A stretch of DNA of 64,000 nucleotides. Source: Treponema sp. (GTDB lineage: Bacteria; Spirochaetota; Spirochaetia; Treponematales; Treponemataceae). The stretch lies in NCBI GenBank assembly GCA_017446265.1, contig JAFSRD010000039.1, forward strand, positions 1 to 64,000. The letters are read 5' to 3'. The notes below the pieces were generated by a model that made no database searches, had not been told where the DNA came from, and saw only the letters and a program-made list of their open reading frames with translations. Of this stretch, positions 8,335 through 17,625 are shown piece by piece (within the stretch, counting starts at the first letter, position 1; every line of letters begins with the position of its first letter). Made by a program: the position numbers and the translations under genes.

Positions 8335-9313
8335 CAGAGAAAAATCATATAATGATATTGCAGCACAGCACAACACTGAACGCACTATGCAAACTGGCTT
8401 GCAGCGCAGCGACGTACAGCATGATTGCGTACAGCACGACGACGTAGAAAAAACTGCACGCGCGTACAAGCGTTTATACGAAACAATATGCATATTGCGC
8501 GCGCCAGACGGCTGTCCGTGGGACAGAGAGCAAACGCCGCTTTCCATGCGCCGCGATTTACTTGAAGAAGTGTTTGAAGCTGTTGATGCAATTTCTGAAG
8601 GAGATGCGGCTCATGCAAAAGAAGAGCTTGGGGATGTGCTGCTCAACGCAACAATGATTGCATACATGTACGAACAGCAGCACGATTTTTCTGTTGCAGA
8701 TGTGCTAACCGAGCTTACCGAAAAATTAATCCGCCGCCACCCACATGTATTTCCCGAAAGCGAAGGTAAAATTGCTGCAATGGGAGACGTAAAAACTGGC
8801 AAAGAAGTGCTTGCCCAGTGGGACGCAATAAAAGCGAATGTAGAAAATCGTTGCGGGCAGTCAGTGCTCGATGATGTGCCAAAGGGGTTTCCACCGCTTT
8901 TGCGCGCATACAAAATGCAAAAAAAAGCAGCAAAAAAAGGATTCGACTGGCACGACATAACAACTGTACAAGAAAAAGTATTTGAGGAACTGGCGGAAGT
9001 TGCAGAAGCTGCTCACCTGCTGCCGGCGCAGCAATCACAGAAAGAGGCGTTCACTGTCGGCACGCCAAAAGAGCAGAATGATGCCTTGCTTCATGTAGAA
9101 GAGGAAATAGGCGATGTGTTTTTTGCGCTCGTAAATTATGCACGGCATCTTGGCATTGACCCAGAAATTGCGCTTGCTCATGCAAACAAAAAATTTTACC
9201 GCCGTTTTTCCTACATAGAAGCGCAGTGCCGTGAACGTAACATTCCTATGGATAGTTCGCATTTAAAAGAAGAAGACGCGCTGTGGAACGAGGCAAAGCA
9301 AAAAGGTTTATAA
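8327..9313 (+). CDS. mazG: nucleoside triphosphate pyrophosphohydrolase MazG
   Basis: About 328 residues, hydrolysing (d)NTPs to NMP and pyrophosphate as a house-cleaning enzyme. It has the two MazG repeats: the first with GCPWDREQTPLSMRRDLLEE and KEELGDVLLN, the second with EELAEVAEA and EEEIGDVFFALVNYARHL. The acidic clusters are the Mg2+ ligands. The reading frame is open back into pth, but the family N-terminus begins near YKRLYETICILRAPDGCPWD. TTG at 8327 overlapping the pth stop is preferred (GGGGAAAG just upstream, coupled translation); ATG at 8387 is the alternative and would remove 20 poorly conserved residues. Confidence 0.9.
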   Translation: MANREKSYNDIAAQHNTERTMQTGLQRSDVQHDCVQHDDVEKTARAYKRLYETICILRAPDGCPWDREQTPLSMRRDLLEEVFEAVDAISEGDAAHAKEELGDVLLNATMIAYMYEQQHDFSVADVLTELTEKLIRRHPHVFPESEGKIAAMGDVKTGKEVLAQWDAIKANVENRCGQSVLDDVPKGFPPLLRAYKMQKKAAKKGFDWHDITTVQEKVFEELAEVAEAAHLLPAQQSQKEAFTVGTPKEQNDALLHVEEEIGDVFFALVNYARHLGIDPEIALAHANKKFYRRFSYIEAQCRERNIPMDSSHLKEEDALWNEAKQKGL

Positions 9314-9329
9314 CAGTCAGAAACAGCAA

Positions 9330-9367
9330 GCTGGTGTCTGCTCTCAATGCACCTGACAAACACCAGC
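9330..9367. terminator. hairpin between convergent mazG and the 9381 gene
   Basis: GCTGGTGT (9330-9337) pairs with ACACCAGC (9360-9367) across a 22-nt loop between two converging stops. There is no strong T-run, so termination is only likely. Confidence 0.45.
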
Positions 9368-9380
9368 GCACGCGGCAACG

Positions 9381-10121
9381 CTAGAACGGCAAGCGCGCAA
9401 GCAAGCCTGTCCGTTTTGAACCTGCTTTAATCCATGCAAGCGATTGCTTTGCACTCATCTTGTGTTTTGCGCTGTCTATGTCGGCAAGGTATGCTGCAAG
9501 CCACGAAGCAAGCATTGTATCTTTTGATGCAATTTCGTTTTGAGCATCGCACGTAACGAGCACAATCGTCACATTTTGTTTGTCGCCTGCAAACGCAGCA
9601 ATATTTTCTGCAAATGCAACAAATGCAGCCTCTGCGCTGTTCACAAATGGATTTGCAGGCGATGCCGTGCTGCTGCGCAGCGACGAAGAGCGAATGACAT
9701 CTGCCATGCTCGGATGATGCTTTACGATAAATATTAATTTTCCGCTCGCTTTCCGTTGTTCAATTCTGTTTAGCAATTCCATAGTTAAATATTCGTAGCC
9801 TGAAATCATCGTGTCGATTGCACGCGTGCACTCTTCAGGAGAAAGCGCAGTAAACTGCTCAACGTACACGCTTGCATCAAAGTAGAGCACCGCTTCGTCA
9901 ATCACTGTGAAAGCATTTTCCGCTTGGAGCATAAGCGAGCGCGCAGAAATAGACGAAGGTCTGTTCCATGATACAATCACTATGCTTTCGGCAGAAACAG
10001 ATGCACTGTCAGCTTCAGGATTTCCCGTAACTACAACATTATATCCTGCGAGCGCCATGCCGTCTGCAAAATCACCGCCAGCAGGCAAATCTTTTCCTGC
10101 GACTAAAATCGTTTTATCCAT
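9381..10121 (-). CDS. hypothetical Rossmann-like protein
   Basis: 246 residues. I do not recognise a named family beyond a dinucleotide-fold look: the N-terminus KTILVAGKDLPAGGDFADGMALAGYNVVVTG has the beta-loop-helix-beta pattern of short-chain dehydrogenase-like proteins, but the glycine loop is atypical and no YxxxK catalytic pair is evident. It is soluble and lacks a signal peptide. It is transcribed divergently from the DAACS symporter with only 76 nt between start codons. Its -10 box ends 8 nt before the ATG, so it is expected to be leaderless. Confidence 0.75.
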   Translation of the reverse strand: MDKTILVAGKDLPAGGDFADGMALAGYNVVVTGNPEADSASVSAESIVIVSWNRPSSISARSLMLQAENAFTVIDEAVLYFDASVYVEQFTALSPEECTRAIDTMISGYEYLTMELLNRIEQRKASGKLIFIVKHHPSMADVIRSSSLRSSTASPANPFVNSAEAAFVAFAENIAAFAGDKQNVTIVLVTCDAQNEIASKDTMLASWLAAYLADIDSAKHKMSAKQSLAWIKAGSKRTGLLARLPF

Positions 10122-10129
10122 ATTGAGAC

Positions 10130-10158
10130 ATTATAGCATATTGCCGCACGAATAAAAA
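10130..10158 (-). promoter_or_regulatory. extended -10 promoter, predicted leaderless
   Basis: On the minus strand TGC-TATAAT occupies 10138-10130, 8 nt before the ATG at 10121; the -35 (TTTTTA, 10158-10153) is poor. Transcription would start 1-2 nt before the start codon. Confidence 0.65.
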
Positions 10159-10161
10159 GGC

Positions 10162-10190
10162 TTCACACACCTATTTCTATATGTTATACT
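10162..10190 (+). promoter_or_regulatory. promoter of DAACS symporter, predicted leaderless
   Basis: TTCACA (10162-10167), 17-bp spacer, extended -10 TGTTATACT (10182-10190). The ATG at 10198 begins 7 nt after the -10, so transcription should start at or 1 nt before the start codon. The promoter is divergent with that of the 9381-10121 gene. Confidence 0.7.
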
Positions 10191-10197
10191 TACGCCC

Positions 10198-11424
10198 ATG
10201 AAACTTTGGATAAAATATCTCATTGGCGCATTGCTTGGCGCGGCACTCTCGTTTACCATTTCTGCAAACTCACCGGCGGCAAATTCTGCGCTCGCATTTA
10301 TTACAGACATCATAATCAGATTTGGACGATACATCATCATTCCGCTGTTGTTTTTTTCAGCAATGGCAGCCGTCAATAAACTTCGCGAAACAAAGCTCAT
10401 ACTAAAAACAGGCACATGGATTGTCGCAATCACTGTTGCCTCTACATTTCTTCTCACACTCATAGGGCTTATCTCAATATTATTAATTCAACTTCCGCGC
10501 ATTCCAATAACTGCAAGCAGAGCGGCAGAAACAGTCACGCTCAACGCCGCTGAATTTGTACGTGCGCTGTTTCCTTCGTCAGCGTTTGAAACGCTCATAA
10601 ACGGCACGTTCCTGCTCCCTGCATTTTTGTTTGCTTGTTTTTCAGGCGGCGCATGCACTGCTGACCAAACGGCATTCAAACCGATTATTACGCTTGTCGA
10701 TTCGCTTTCAAAACTCTGCTACAACATTGTAACGCTATTCACAGAAATTCTTTCAATAGGCATGATTGCAATCATGTGCAGTTGGACAATACAATTTCGC
10801 TCAATTATATTCGGCGGTACGTTCATGCCGCTCATCCTCATGCTGCTCGTCATCTTTATCGTAATTGCATTTGGCATATATCCTGCAATCATCCGCTACA
10901 TGTGCAATGACCCGCATCCGTATCGCGTACTATATGCAAGCCTTGCGGCTGTCATTGCCGCATTTATAAGCGGCGACACCAATTTTGTTTTGCCAATGAA
11001 TATCCGCATCGGAAACGAAAGCCTTGGCATCAAGCGGCGAATAAACGGCGTAACGTTTCCATTCTTTTCCATCTTTGCACGCGGCGGAGCTTCACTCATT
11101 GTGACGCTGAGTTTTGTAGTCATTTGGCGTTCGTATGTGCAGGCAATTCCCGCAGAAAATATTCCGTGGATTTTTTTCATGTCGTTTGCGCTTTCATTTT
11201 TACTCGGAGGATTTCCGTCTGGAGGACCATTTGCCGCGCTCACTATCCTTTGTACTATGTATGGACGTGGATTTGAAACAGGCTATCTCTTGCTCAAACC
11301 AGTTGCGCCAATCCTCTGTTCATTCGCCGCGGCATTTGACGTGCTCACAGCGATGTTCGGAAGCTATATGATTGCGGTAAAAACAAAGATGATTGAACAC
11401 CATTCAACGCAGCATTTTATTTAA
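10198..11424 (+). CDS. dicarboxylate/amino acid:cation symporter (DAACS/SDF family), divergent
   Basis: 408 residues, about 8 membrane helices plus re-entrant regions, matching the sodium:dicarboxylate symporter family in length and in the N-terminal pattern (KYLIGALLGAALSF, then FGRYIIIPLLFFSAMAAVNKLRE). The family imports glutamate, aspartate or C4-dicarboxylates with Na+ or H+. The usual serine-rich re-entrant loop and the NMDGT motif are not recognisable; the corresponding segments read GDTNFVLPMNIR and FARGGASL. Substrate may therefore differ from glutamate. Leaderless promoter; followed by a bidirectional hairpin at 11430-11479. Confidence 0.8.
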   Translation: MKLWIKYLIGALLGAALSFTISANSPAANSALAFITDIIIRFGRYIIIPLLFFSAMAAVNKLRETKLILKTGTWIVAITVASTFLLTLIGLISILLIQLPRIPITASRAAETVTLNAAEFVRALFPSSAFETLINGTFLLPAFLFACFSGGACTADQTAFKPIITLVDSLSKLCYNIVTLFTEILSIGMIAIMCSWTIQFRSIIFGGTFMPLILMLLVIFIVIAFGIYPAIIRYMCNDPHPYRVLYASLAAVIAAFISGDTNFVLPMNIRIGNESLGIKRRINGVTFPFFSIFARGGASLIVTLSFVVIWRSYVQAIPAENIPWIFFMSFALSFLLGGFPSGGPFAALTILCTMYGRGFETGYLLLKPVAPILCSFAAAFDVLTAMFGSYMIAVKTKMIEHHSTQHFI

Positions 11425-11429
11425 ATTGT

Positions 11430-11479
11430 GGCATCTCGAAAAACGTAAAACAACTTCCGCTGCCATCTTTCGAGATGCC
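11430..11479. terminator. 12-bp bidirectional terminator hairpin
   Basis: GGCATCTCGAAA (11430-11441) and TTTCGAGATGCC (11468-11479) pair perfectly, with a 26-nt loop, between the convergent ends of the DAACS gene and the sugar permease gene. The right flank continues TTATATTTT. Confidence 0.7.
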
Positions 11480-11487
11480 CTTATATT

Positions 11488-12336
11488 TTATCCTTTTACA
11501 GCGCCCGCCGTGAGACCAGCAATAAATTGCTTTGACATGGCAAGATAGAGCGCAATGACGGGAATTGCAGAGAGCGTGAGCACTGCAAGCACTTTTGACC
11601 AATCTGTCTGGTACTGTCCGAACAGACGTGTAACGCCGAGCAGCAGCGTTTTCGCTTTTTCATCGGTAATGAAGATGAGCGGGAACCACAAATCGTTCCA
11701 AAATGGCACGAGATTGTAGATGGCAACAGTGGCAAGCGCGGGGCGAATGAGCGGTACGATAATTGCTCGGAAGATGTAAAATCTACCTGCTCCGTCTACA
11801 AGCGCTGCTTCTGTGAGTTCAATAGGAAGTTCACGGATAAAAGAAGTGAGCACAAAAATGGCAATCGGTATGCCCATAGCTACATAAATGGGAATGAGAG
11901 ACACAATAGTGTTGAGCAGGTGGAGTGCACGCATCATCTCAAGCAGGCGGATTGAAGCGATTTTTATGGGCAGCATCATGCCAGCAATCATACACAGGAA
12001 AAGCACACGCGGCAATTTTCCACGCCAAGACGCAAACGCATAGCTTGCAAGCGCTCCAAAAACGAGCACAAGCGTGAGTGACACAACAACGATAATAAAA
12101 GAGTTTTTAAAATAGTTGATAAAACTGCTGTTGTGCAAAATGTCTGTGTAGTTTTTAAAATTCCACGATGTGGGCAACCAAAATGGATTTTCGTAGATTG
12201 ACAGCCTGTCTTTAAATGAGTTGACAACCATAACCCACAGCGGAAACAATACGAGCAGCGACCAAAGTGCAAGGCATATATGTGCTCCGGGATGCCGCTG
12301 CTGCCATGCAAGCGAACCAGTTTTGTTATTCTTCAT
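11488..12336 (-). CDS. sugar ABC transporter permease, MalG type
   Basis: 282 residues with six membrane helices. The cytoplasmic EAA loop that docks the ATPase reads EAALVDGAGRFYIFRAIIVP, which places it in the carbohydrate-uptake CUT1 family. It forms the membrane channel with the MalF-type partner encoded just upstream, whose 3' end overlaps this gene by 11 nt. No ATPase gene lies in the operon, so a shared MsmK/UgpC-like ATPase encoded elsewhere is expected. Substrate undetermined: probably an oligosaccharide or sugar-phosphate ester. Confidence 0.9.
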   Translation of the reverse strand: MKNNKTGSLAWQQRHPGAHICLALWSLLVLFPLWVMVVNSFKDRLSIYENPFWLPTSWNFKNYTDILHNSSFINYFKNSFIIVVVSLTLVLVFGALASYAFASWRGKLPRVLFLCMIAGMMLPIKIASIRLLEMMRALHLLNTIVSLIPIYVAMGIPIAIFVLTSFIRELPIELTEAALVDGAGRFYIFRAIIVPLIRPALATVAIYNLVPFWNDLWFPLIFITDEKAKTLLLGVTRLFGQYQTDWSKVLAVLTLSAIPVIALYLAMSKQFIAGLTAGAVKG

Positions 12337-13243
12337 CTTTTAGCCCCTGCGTTTTATACAGCGTAGGAATGACGCCTGCGCACAAAATAATAAATGTGAT
12401 TGTGGCTATTGCCGCGCCAAGCCCCGTGTCGGGAATGCCAATCGGATGCTGTCCTGCAATGCTCGTGCGGTAAAAAAGCGTGCCGAGTATGTCTGTTGCA
12501 TAGCCTGGCGCGCCGTTTGCATTTTCCATAGCAAACACGATGTCAAACGCATTGAAATTATTGACAAATGTGAGAATCGCTATCATGCCGATAACAGGCA
12601 TAATCATGGGCACTTTAATTTTGGTAAAAATGAGCCATGAGCCTGCACCTTCAATGCGCGCTGCTTCAATCAATTCTTCAGGTACATTTTGAAGTGCAGC
12701 GGTAAACATCATTGTAGGAATGCCTACCCACTGCCAACACGAGACAAGCGATACGACGACAAGAGCTGTTTTTGTGTCACCAAGCCATGGATATACGAGG
12801 AAATCAAGCTTTAACTTTTGCAGCATGGGACCTGCCCACATGGGGTTAAGCAGCAATTTCCATAAATAGCCAGTGATAAGTACAGCAAATGTTGTAGGAA
12901 TAAAGATGATGGTACGATATATATTGCGCCCCTGCATCGTTGTATCGGTGAGAATGACTGCAAAAAGAATGCCGAGCACATTTTGCACGAGCATGTGGAT
13001 TGCAAAAAATATAAACGTGTGACCGAGCGCACTCCAATACCGCACGGAAATGTTCGGGTCGGTGAACAGCTTGACGAAATTCGCAAAACCGACAAATGTT
13101 CTCTGGCCAGTAGGATTGCCGCTTAAAAAACTCAACTTTAAGGAATCAACGAGCGGATACGCCATGAAAACGATATACACAATCATAGCGGGAATGACAT
13201 AGCGTATCCAGTATTTTCCTGTCATCGTTATATTTTTTTTCAT
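12326..13243 (-). CDS. sugar ABC transporter permease, MalF type
   Basis: 305 residues, six membrane helices. The EAA loop reads EAARIEGAGSWLIFTKIKVP, typical of CUT1 permeases. Partner of the MalG-type permease with which it overlaps by 11 nt; the binding-protein gene ends 10 nt upstream of its ATG, so all three are one transcript. Confidence 0.9.
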   Translation of the reverse strand: MKKNITMTGKYWIRYVIPAMIVYIVFMAYPLVDSLKLSFLSGNPTGQRTFVGFANFVKLFTDPNISVRYWSALGHTFIFFAIHMLVQNVLGILFAVILTDTTMQGRNIYRTIIFIPTTFAVLITGYLWKLLLNPMWAGPMLQKLKLDFLVYPWLGDTKTALVVVSLVSCWQWVGIPTMMFTAALQNVPEELIEAARIEGAGSWLIFTKIKVPMIMPVIGMIAILTFVNNFNAFDIVFAMENANGAPGYATDILGTLFYRTSIAGQHPIGIPDTGLGAAIATITFIILCAGVIPTLYKTQGLKDEE

Positions 13244-13253
13244 ACAACTCGCA

Positions 13254-14480
13254 TTACTTTTTCTGTGCTGCTACAGAATCTGCTGCCTGCTGCGGCGTCA
13301 TGCTGCCCGTCATCACTCTGATGACAGCTTGATTCATTGGCGCATACAAATCCATAAGCGCAGGCCACACAAAGCGCGCGTCAGTTTCTTTGCCTGCATT
13401 GAGCGCGAGGAATTCGTTTGCATGAGCGTCTTCAAGCGTAATATCAAATGAAATCATCGGATAGTATCCAACAGGCAAGTTCTGCGAAGCCACAGTTGCG
13501 CCTTCTTTTGTACAGAGCCAAGCGAGGAATGCACGTGCTTCGTCGGGATGCGCTGTCTTTGTGTTCATTGTGAGCGCCATGTCAGGATGGAAGCAGATGC
13601 CCGTATTTCTGCCACTCGGAGCAGGCAGCGCGAATACGCCCCACTCAAAACTTGCATCTTTGTACACGCCCGCGGTCCATGAACCGTCCATAAACATGAC
13701 TGCCTGCTGTGTGTTGAAAAGCACTTGGCTGTCGTTATATGTTACAGACTGGAAGCCGTTCGGGCAATATTGTGCTACGTCGCTCATTGCCTGATACGCT
13801 GCAACAAACTGCGCGTCGTTCAACTGTGCCTCGCCGCTTTCATATTTGACGCGTTCTGACGCACCGCCGACAAAACCGGGTATGATGCCGCCGAGGAAAA
13901 AACATTCGAGAATGTCCCACTCTTCTGCTACACCGTTTGCAAGCGGCGTGTAACCTTTGCTTTTGAGCGATGCGCACATTGCAAGGAAGTCTTCCCATGT
14001 TTGCGGGATTGTGATGCTTTCTTTAGCGAAAATGTCTTTGTTGTAATACACAGCATGCGATACTGCTGCAAACGGCACTGCAAACATCTTGCCGTCTTTT
14101 GAAAGCCACGGAGCGCGGTTTGATTCGGTGAAATTTTCGAGGAGTCCGGGAATGTCGGTGCAGTCTGCAAAAAATCCTGCTTCAAACAATTCCTGACCGG
14201 TTGCATAGGAGCGTGCATACATTAAATCGGGGCCAGTGCCACTGTCAAGCTGTAGGCGGAGCGTGGCATTATAGTCGCTCGGATTTGTGGGCATGAATTG
14301 AATCTCCACATTCGGAGCTACCTTTTTGTATTCAGCAAGCAAGTTGTTCATTTGCTCCACGTCATCGGCTCTCCATGAGCCCATAGTGAGCACAATCTTC
14401 TCACTGCTCGTTTTTTTTGCGCATCCGACAATAGATATTGCACCTATAACCGCCAGAAGCAGCACGTTGATTTTTTTCAT
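13254..14480 (-). CDS. extracellular solute-binding lipoprotein of sugar ABC importer
   Basis: 408 residues. The signal peptide ends in a lipobox (IVGC, C20), so the protein is lipid-anchored at the outer face of the inner membrane. The body is a family-1 extracellular solute-binding protein (bacterial SBP_bac_1 type, e.g. SEKIVLTMGSWRADDVEQMN, LQLDSGTGPDLMYAR, AARAFLAWL-like C-terminal motifs). It captures sugar and hands it to the two downstream permeases. The start at 14480 has AGGAGG 7 nt upstream, better than an earlier in-frame ATG at 14525. Confidence 0.9.
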   Translation of the reverse strand: MKKINVLLLAVIGAISIVGCAKKTSSEKIVLTMGSWRADDVEQMNNLLAEYKKVAPNVEIQFMPTNPSDYNATLRLQLDSGTGPDLMYARSYATGQELFEAGFFADCTDIPGLLENFTESNRAPWLSKDGKMFAVPFAAVSHAVYYNKDIFAKESITIPQTWEDFLAMCASLKSKGYTPLANGVAEEWDILECFFLGGIIPGFVGGASERVKYESGEAQLNDAQFVAAYQAMSDVAQYCPNGFQSVTYNDSQVLFNTQQAVMFMDGSWTAGVYKDASFEWGVFALPAPSGRNTGICFHPDMALTMNTKTAHPDEARAFLAWLCTKEGATVASQNLPVGYYPMISFDITLEDAHANEFLALNAGKETDARFVWPALMDLYAPMNQAVIRVMTGSMTPQQAADSVAAQKK

Positions 14481-14619
14481 AAAATTCCTCCTGTATTCAT
14501 ATATAAGAATATGTTTATTTTGCAAGGCATATTTTATACTAAATCATATTTATTTGCAAGAAAAAAATATATCGCCCAAAATAGAGGATAAGCACAGAGA
14601 AAGCTGCGTTCGCATCTCC

Positions 14620-14647
14620 TTGACATCTGCTAAAAATATGCTATAGT
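14620..14647 (+). promoter_or_regulatory. strong sigma70 promoter of mglBAC
   Basis: Consensus TTGACA (14620-14625), 16-bp spacer, extended -10 TGC-TATAGT (14642-14647). Transcription should start about 14654, inside the inverted repeat at 14649-14684. Confidence 0.8.
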
Positions 14648-14648
14648 A

Positions 14649-15909
<1,261 letters not shown>

Positions 15910-15940
15910 TCTTCAGGAGGTATACGCGTATATTTATTAC

Positions 15941-15983
15941 ACCTGTTCGAAAACCTCAGTTTCAGAACAGGTTGCTTTGAAAT
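15941..15983 (+). repeat. 43-nt stem-loop repeat, copy B
   Basis: ACCTGTTC (15941-15948) pairs with GAACAGGT (15965-15972), with AAAC/GTTT pairing inside. The 43-nt unit matches the reverse complement of 40651-40693 at 40 of 43 positions; the tail GGTTGCTTTGAAAT is shared. Confidence 0.8.
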
Positions 15984-15988
15984 GCGAT

Positions 15989-16021
15989 GTTTTAATTCGT
16001 ACTATTTTAGCAAATTAAAAC
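15989..16021. repeat. 9-bp inverted repeat (hairpin A type, copy B)
   Basis: GTTTTAATT (15989-15997) and AATTAAAAC (16013-16021) enclose a 15-nt loop. On the minus strand this stem and its flank TTAAAACATCGCATTT align with copy A at 34-74. Confidence 0.65.
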
Positions 16022-16097
16022 GCGCAAAGGTCTATTACGTGTCATGGCCATGTTCCTTTACGGGAATATGGCCTTTTTAAAAGCGAAGGAATTAGTA

Positions 16098-17594
16098 ATG
16101 GCTGATGACATGGTCCTGCAGATAAAAAATCTGTCAAAATCATTTGCAAAAAATAAAGTGCTTGATGGCATTACGCTGTCTGTAAAAAAAGGCTCCGTGC
16201 TTGGCCTTATGGGAGAAAACGGCGCAGGAAAATCTACCATGATGAAATGTCTCTTTGGCATCTATACAAAAGATGAAGGGCAGCTCATACTCGACGGAAA
16301 ACCGATTGATTTTAAAAATCCCAAAGAAGCGCTGGAAAATGGTGTTGCAATGGTGCATCAGGAATTGAACCAATGCCTTGACCGCTCCGTCATGGACAAC
16401 TTGTATCTCGGCCGCTACCCAAAACAATTTGGAGTCGTAGATGAAGCTAAAATGCTCAAGGACAGTACAGCGCTCTTTGAGTCCCTTCATATGAATGTAG
16501 ACCCGCATACGATAATGCGCACCATGTCTGTTTCGCAGCGGCAAATGGTAGAAATTGCAAAAGCTGTTTCATACAACGCAAAAATCATTGTACTTGATGA
16601 ACCGTCTTCCTCACTCACAGAAAATGAGGTGGAGAAGCTATTCTTAATCATCAAAAATCTAAAGGCACAGGGAATTTCTTTCATATTTATTTCACATAGA
16701 ATGGACGAAATCTTTTTAATCTGTGATGAGGTTGCTGTCCTACGCGATGGCAAAATGATTCTTGCAAAAGAAATAAAAAAAACTGATATGAACGAACTTA
16801 TCGCTGCTATGGTGGGACGGTCGCTCGAAAAACGCTATCCTGATATAGATAATGTTCCGGGAGAATATATCCTTGAAGTGAAAGACCTAACGACAAAATA
16901 TGAACCTGCGCTTAAAAGCATTTCTTTTAAAGTCCGACGAGGTGAAATTTTCGGCTTATATGGTTTGGTAGGTGCAGGCAGAAGCGAACTGCTTGAAGCG
17001 CTGTTCGGCGTACGCACTATTGCGTCAGGAGCTGTCATTTACAACGGCAGACGGCTTCGCTTTAAAGACAGCCGCGATGCCATGGACCACAATTTTGCGC
17101 TCGTCACGGAAGAACGAAAACTTAATGGCATGTTCGGCAAAGCTTCGATTATGTTCAATACGACAATAACAAATCTGGAAAGTTATAAAACAAATGGCAT
17201 TCTATCAAATCGAAAAATGTATGAGGCGGCAAACCGTGAAATTGCGCGGATGAAAACAAAATGTGTCTCTGCAGATGAAATCATAACGGCGCTTTCGGGA
17301 GGCAATCAGCAAAAAGTTATCATCGGAAAATGGATTGAGCGTACGCCGGAAATTTTCCTCATGGATGAACCGACGCGGGGCATTGATGTAGGTGCAAAAT
17401 ATGAAATATATCAACTCATCATCAATATGGCAAAAGAAGGCAAAACAATTATACTTGTATCAAGCGAAATGCCGGAAATACTCGGCATTACAAATCGCGT
17501 GGCGGTCATGTCAAATCACCGCCTTGCAGGAATTGTAGACACAAGCACGACAGATCAGGAAACGCTCATGCGCCTTTCTGCTCAATATGTCTAA
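16098..17594 (+). CDS. mglA: sugar ABC transporter ATP-binding protein MglA
   Basis: 498 residues with two fused ABC domains, the normal architecture for ribose/galactose (CUT2) importers. Domain 1 has Walker A GENGAGKST at 39-47 and Walker B IIVLDEP. Its signature is weak (MSVSQRQMVEIAKA instead of LSGGQ), as usual for the family. Domain 2 has a degenerate Walker A (GLVGAGRSE) and a good LSGGNQQK plus FLMDEPTRGID. It powers sugar entry through MglC. ATG at 16098 follows AAGGA; an upstream in-frame ATG at 16044 would add 18 residues and falls right after the repeat region. Confidence 0.93.
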   Translation: MADDMVLQIKNLSKSFAKNKVLDGITLSVKKGSVLGLMGENGAGKSTMMKCLFGIYTKDEGQLILDGKPIDFKNPKEALENGVAMVHQELNQCLDRSVMDNLYLGRYPKQFGVVDEAKMLKDSTALFESLHMNVDPHTIMRTMSVSQRQMVEIAKAVSYNAKIIVLDEPSSSLTENEVEKLFLIIKNLKAQGISFIFISHRMDEIFLICDEVAVLRDGKMILAKEIKKTDMNELIAAMVGRSLEKRYPDIDNVPGEYILEVKDLTTKYEPALKSISFKVRRGEIFGLYGLVGAGRSELLEALFGVRTIASGAVIYNGRRLRFKDSRDAMDHNFALVTEERKLNGMFGKASIMFNTTITNLESYKTNGILSNRKMYEAANREIARMKTKCVSADEIITALSGGNQQKVIIGKWIERTPEIFLMDEPTRGIDVGAKYEIYQLIINMAKEGKTIILVSSEMPEILGITNRVAVMSNHRLAGIVDTSTTDQETLMRLSAQYV

Positions 17595-17625
17595 AATAAG
17601 AAACATGTAATGTAAGGAGATACTT

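Larger units (their letters stand above)
15910..16097. other. structured mglB-mglA intergenic region
   Basis: This 188-nt gap contains an AGGAGG (15916-15921) with no start codon behind it, a 12-bp palindrome TATACGCGTATA (15921-15932), a 43-nt repeat unit with a two-part stem (15941-15983), and a second 9-bp stem (15989-16021). It probably separates expression of the abundant binding protein from that of the ATPase and permease. No gene seen. Confidence 0.6.
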
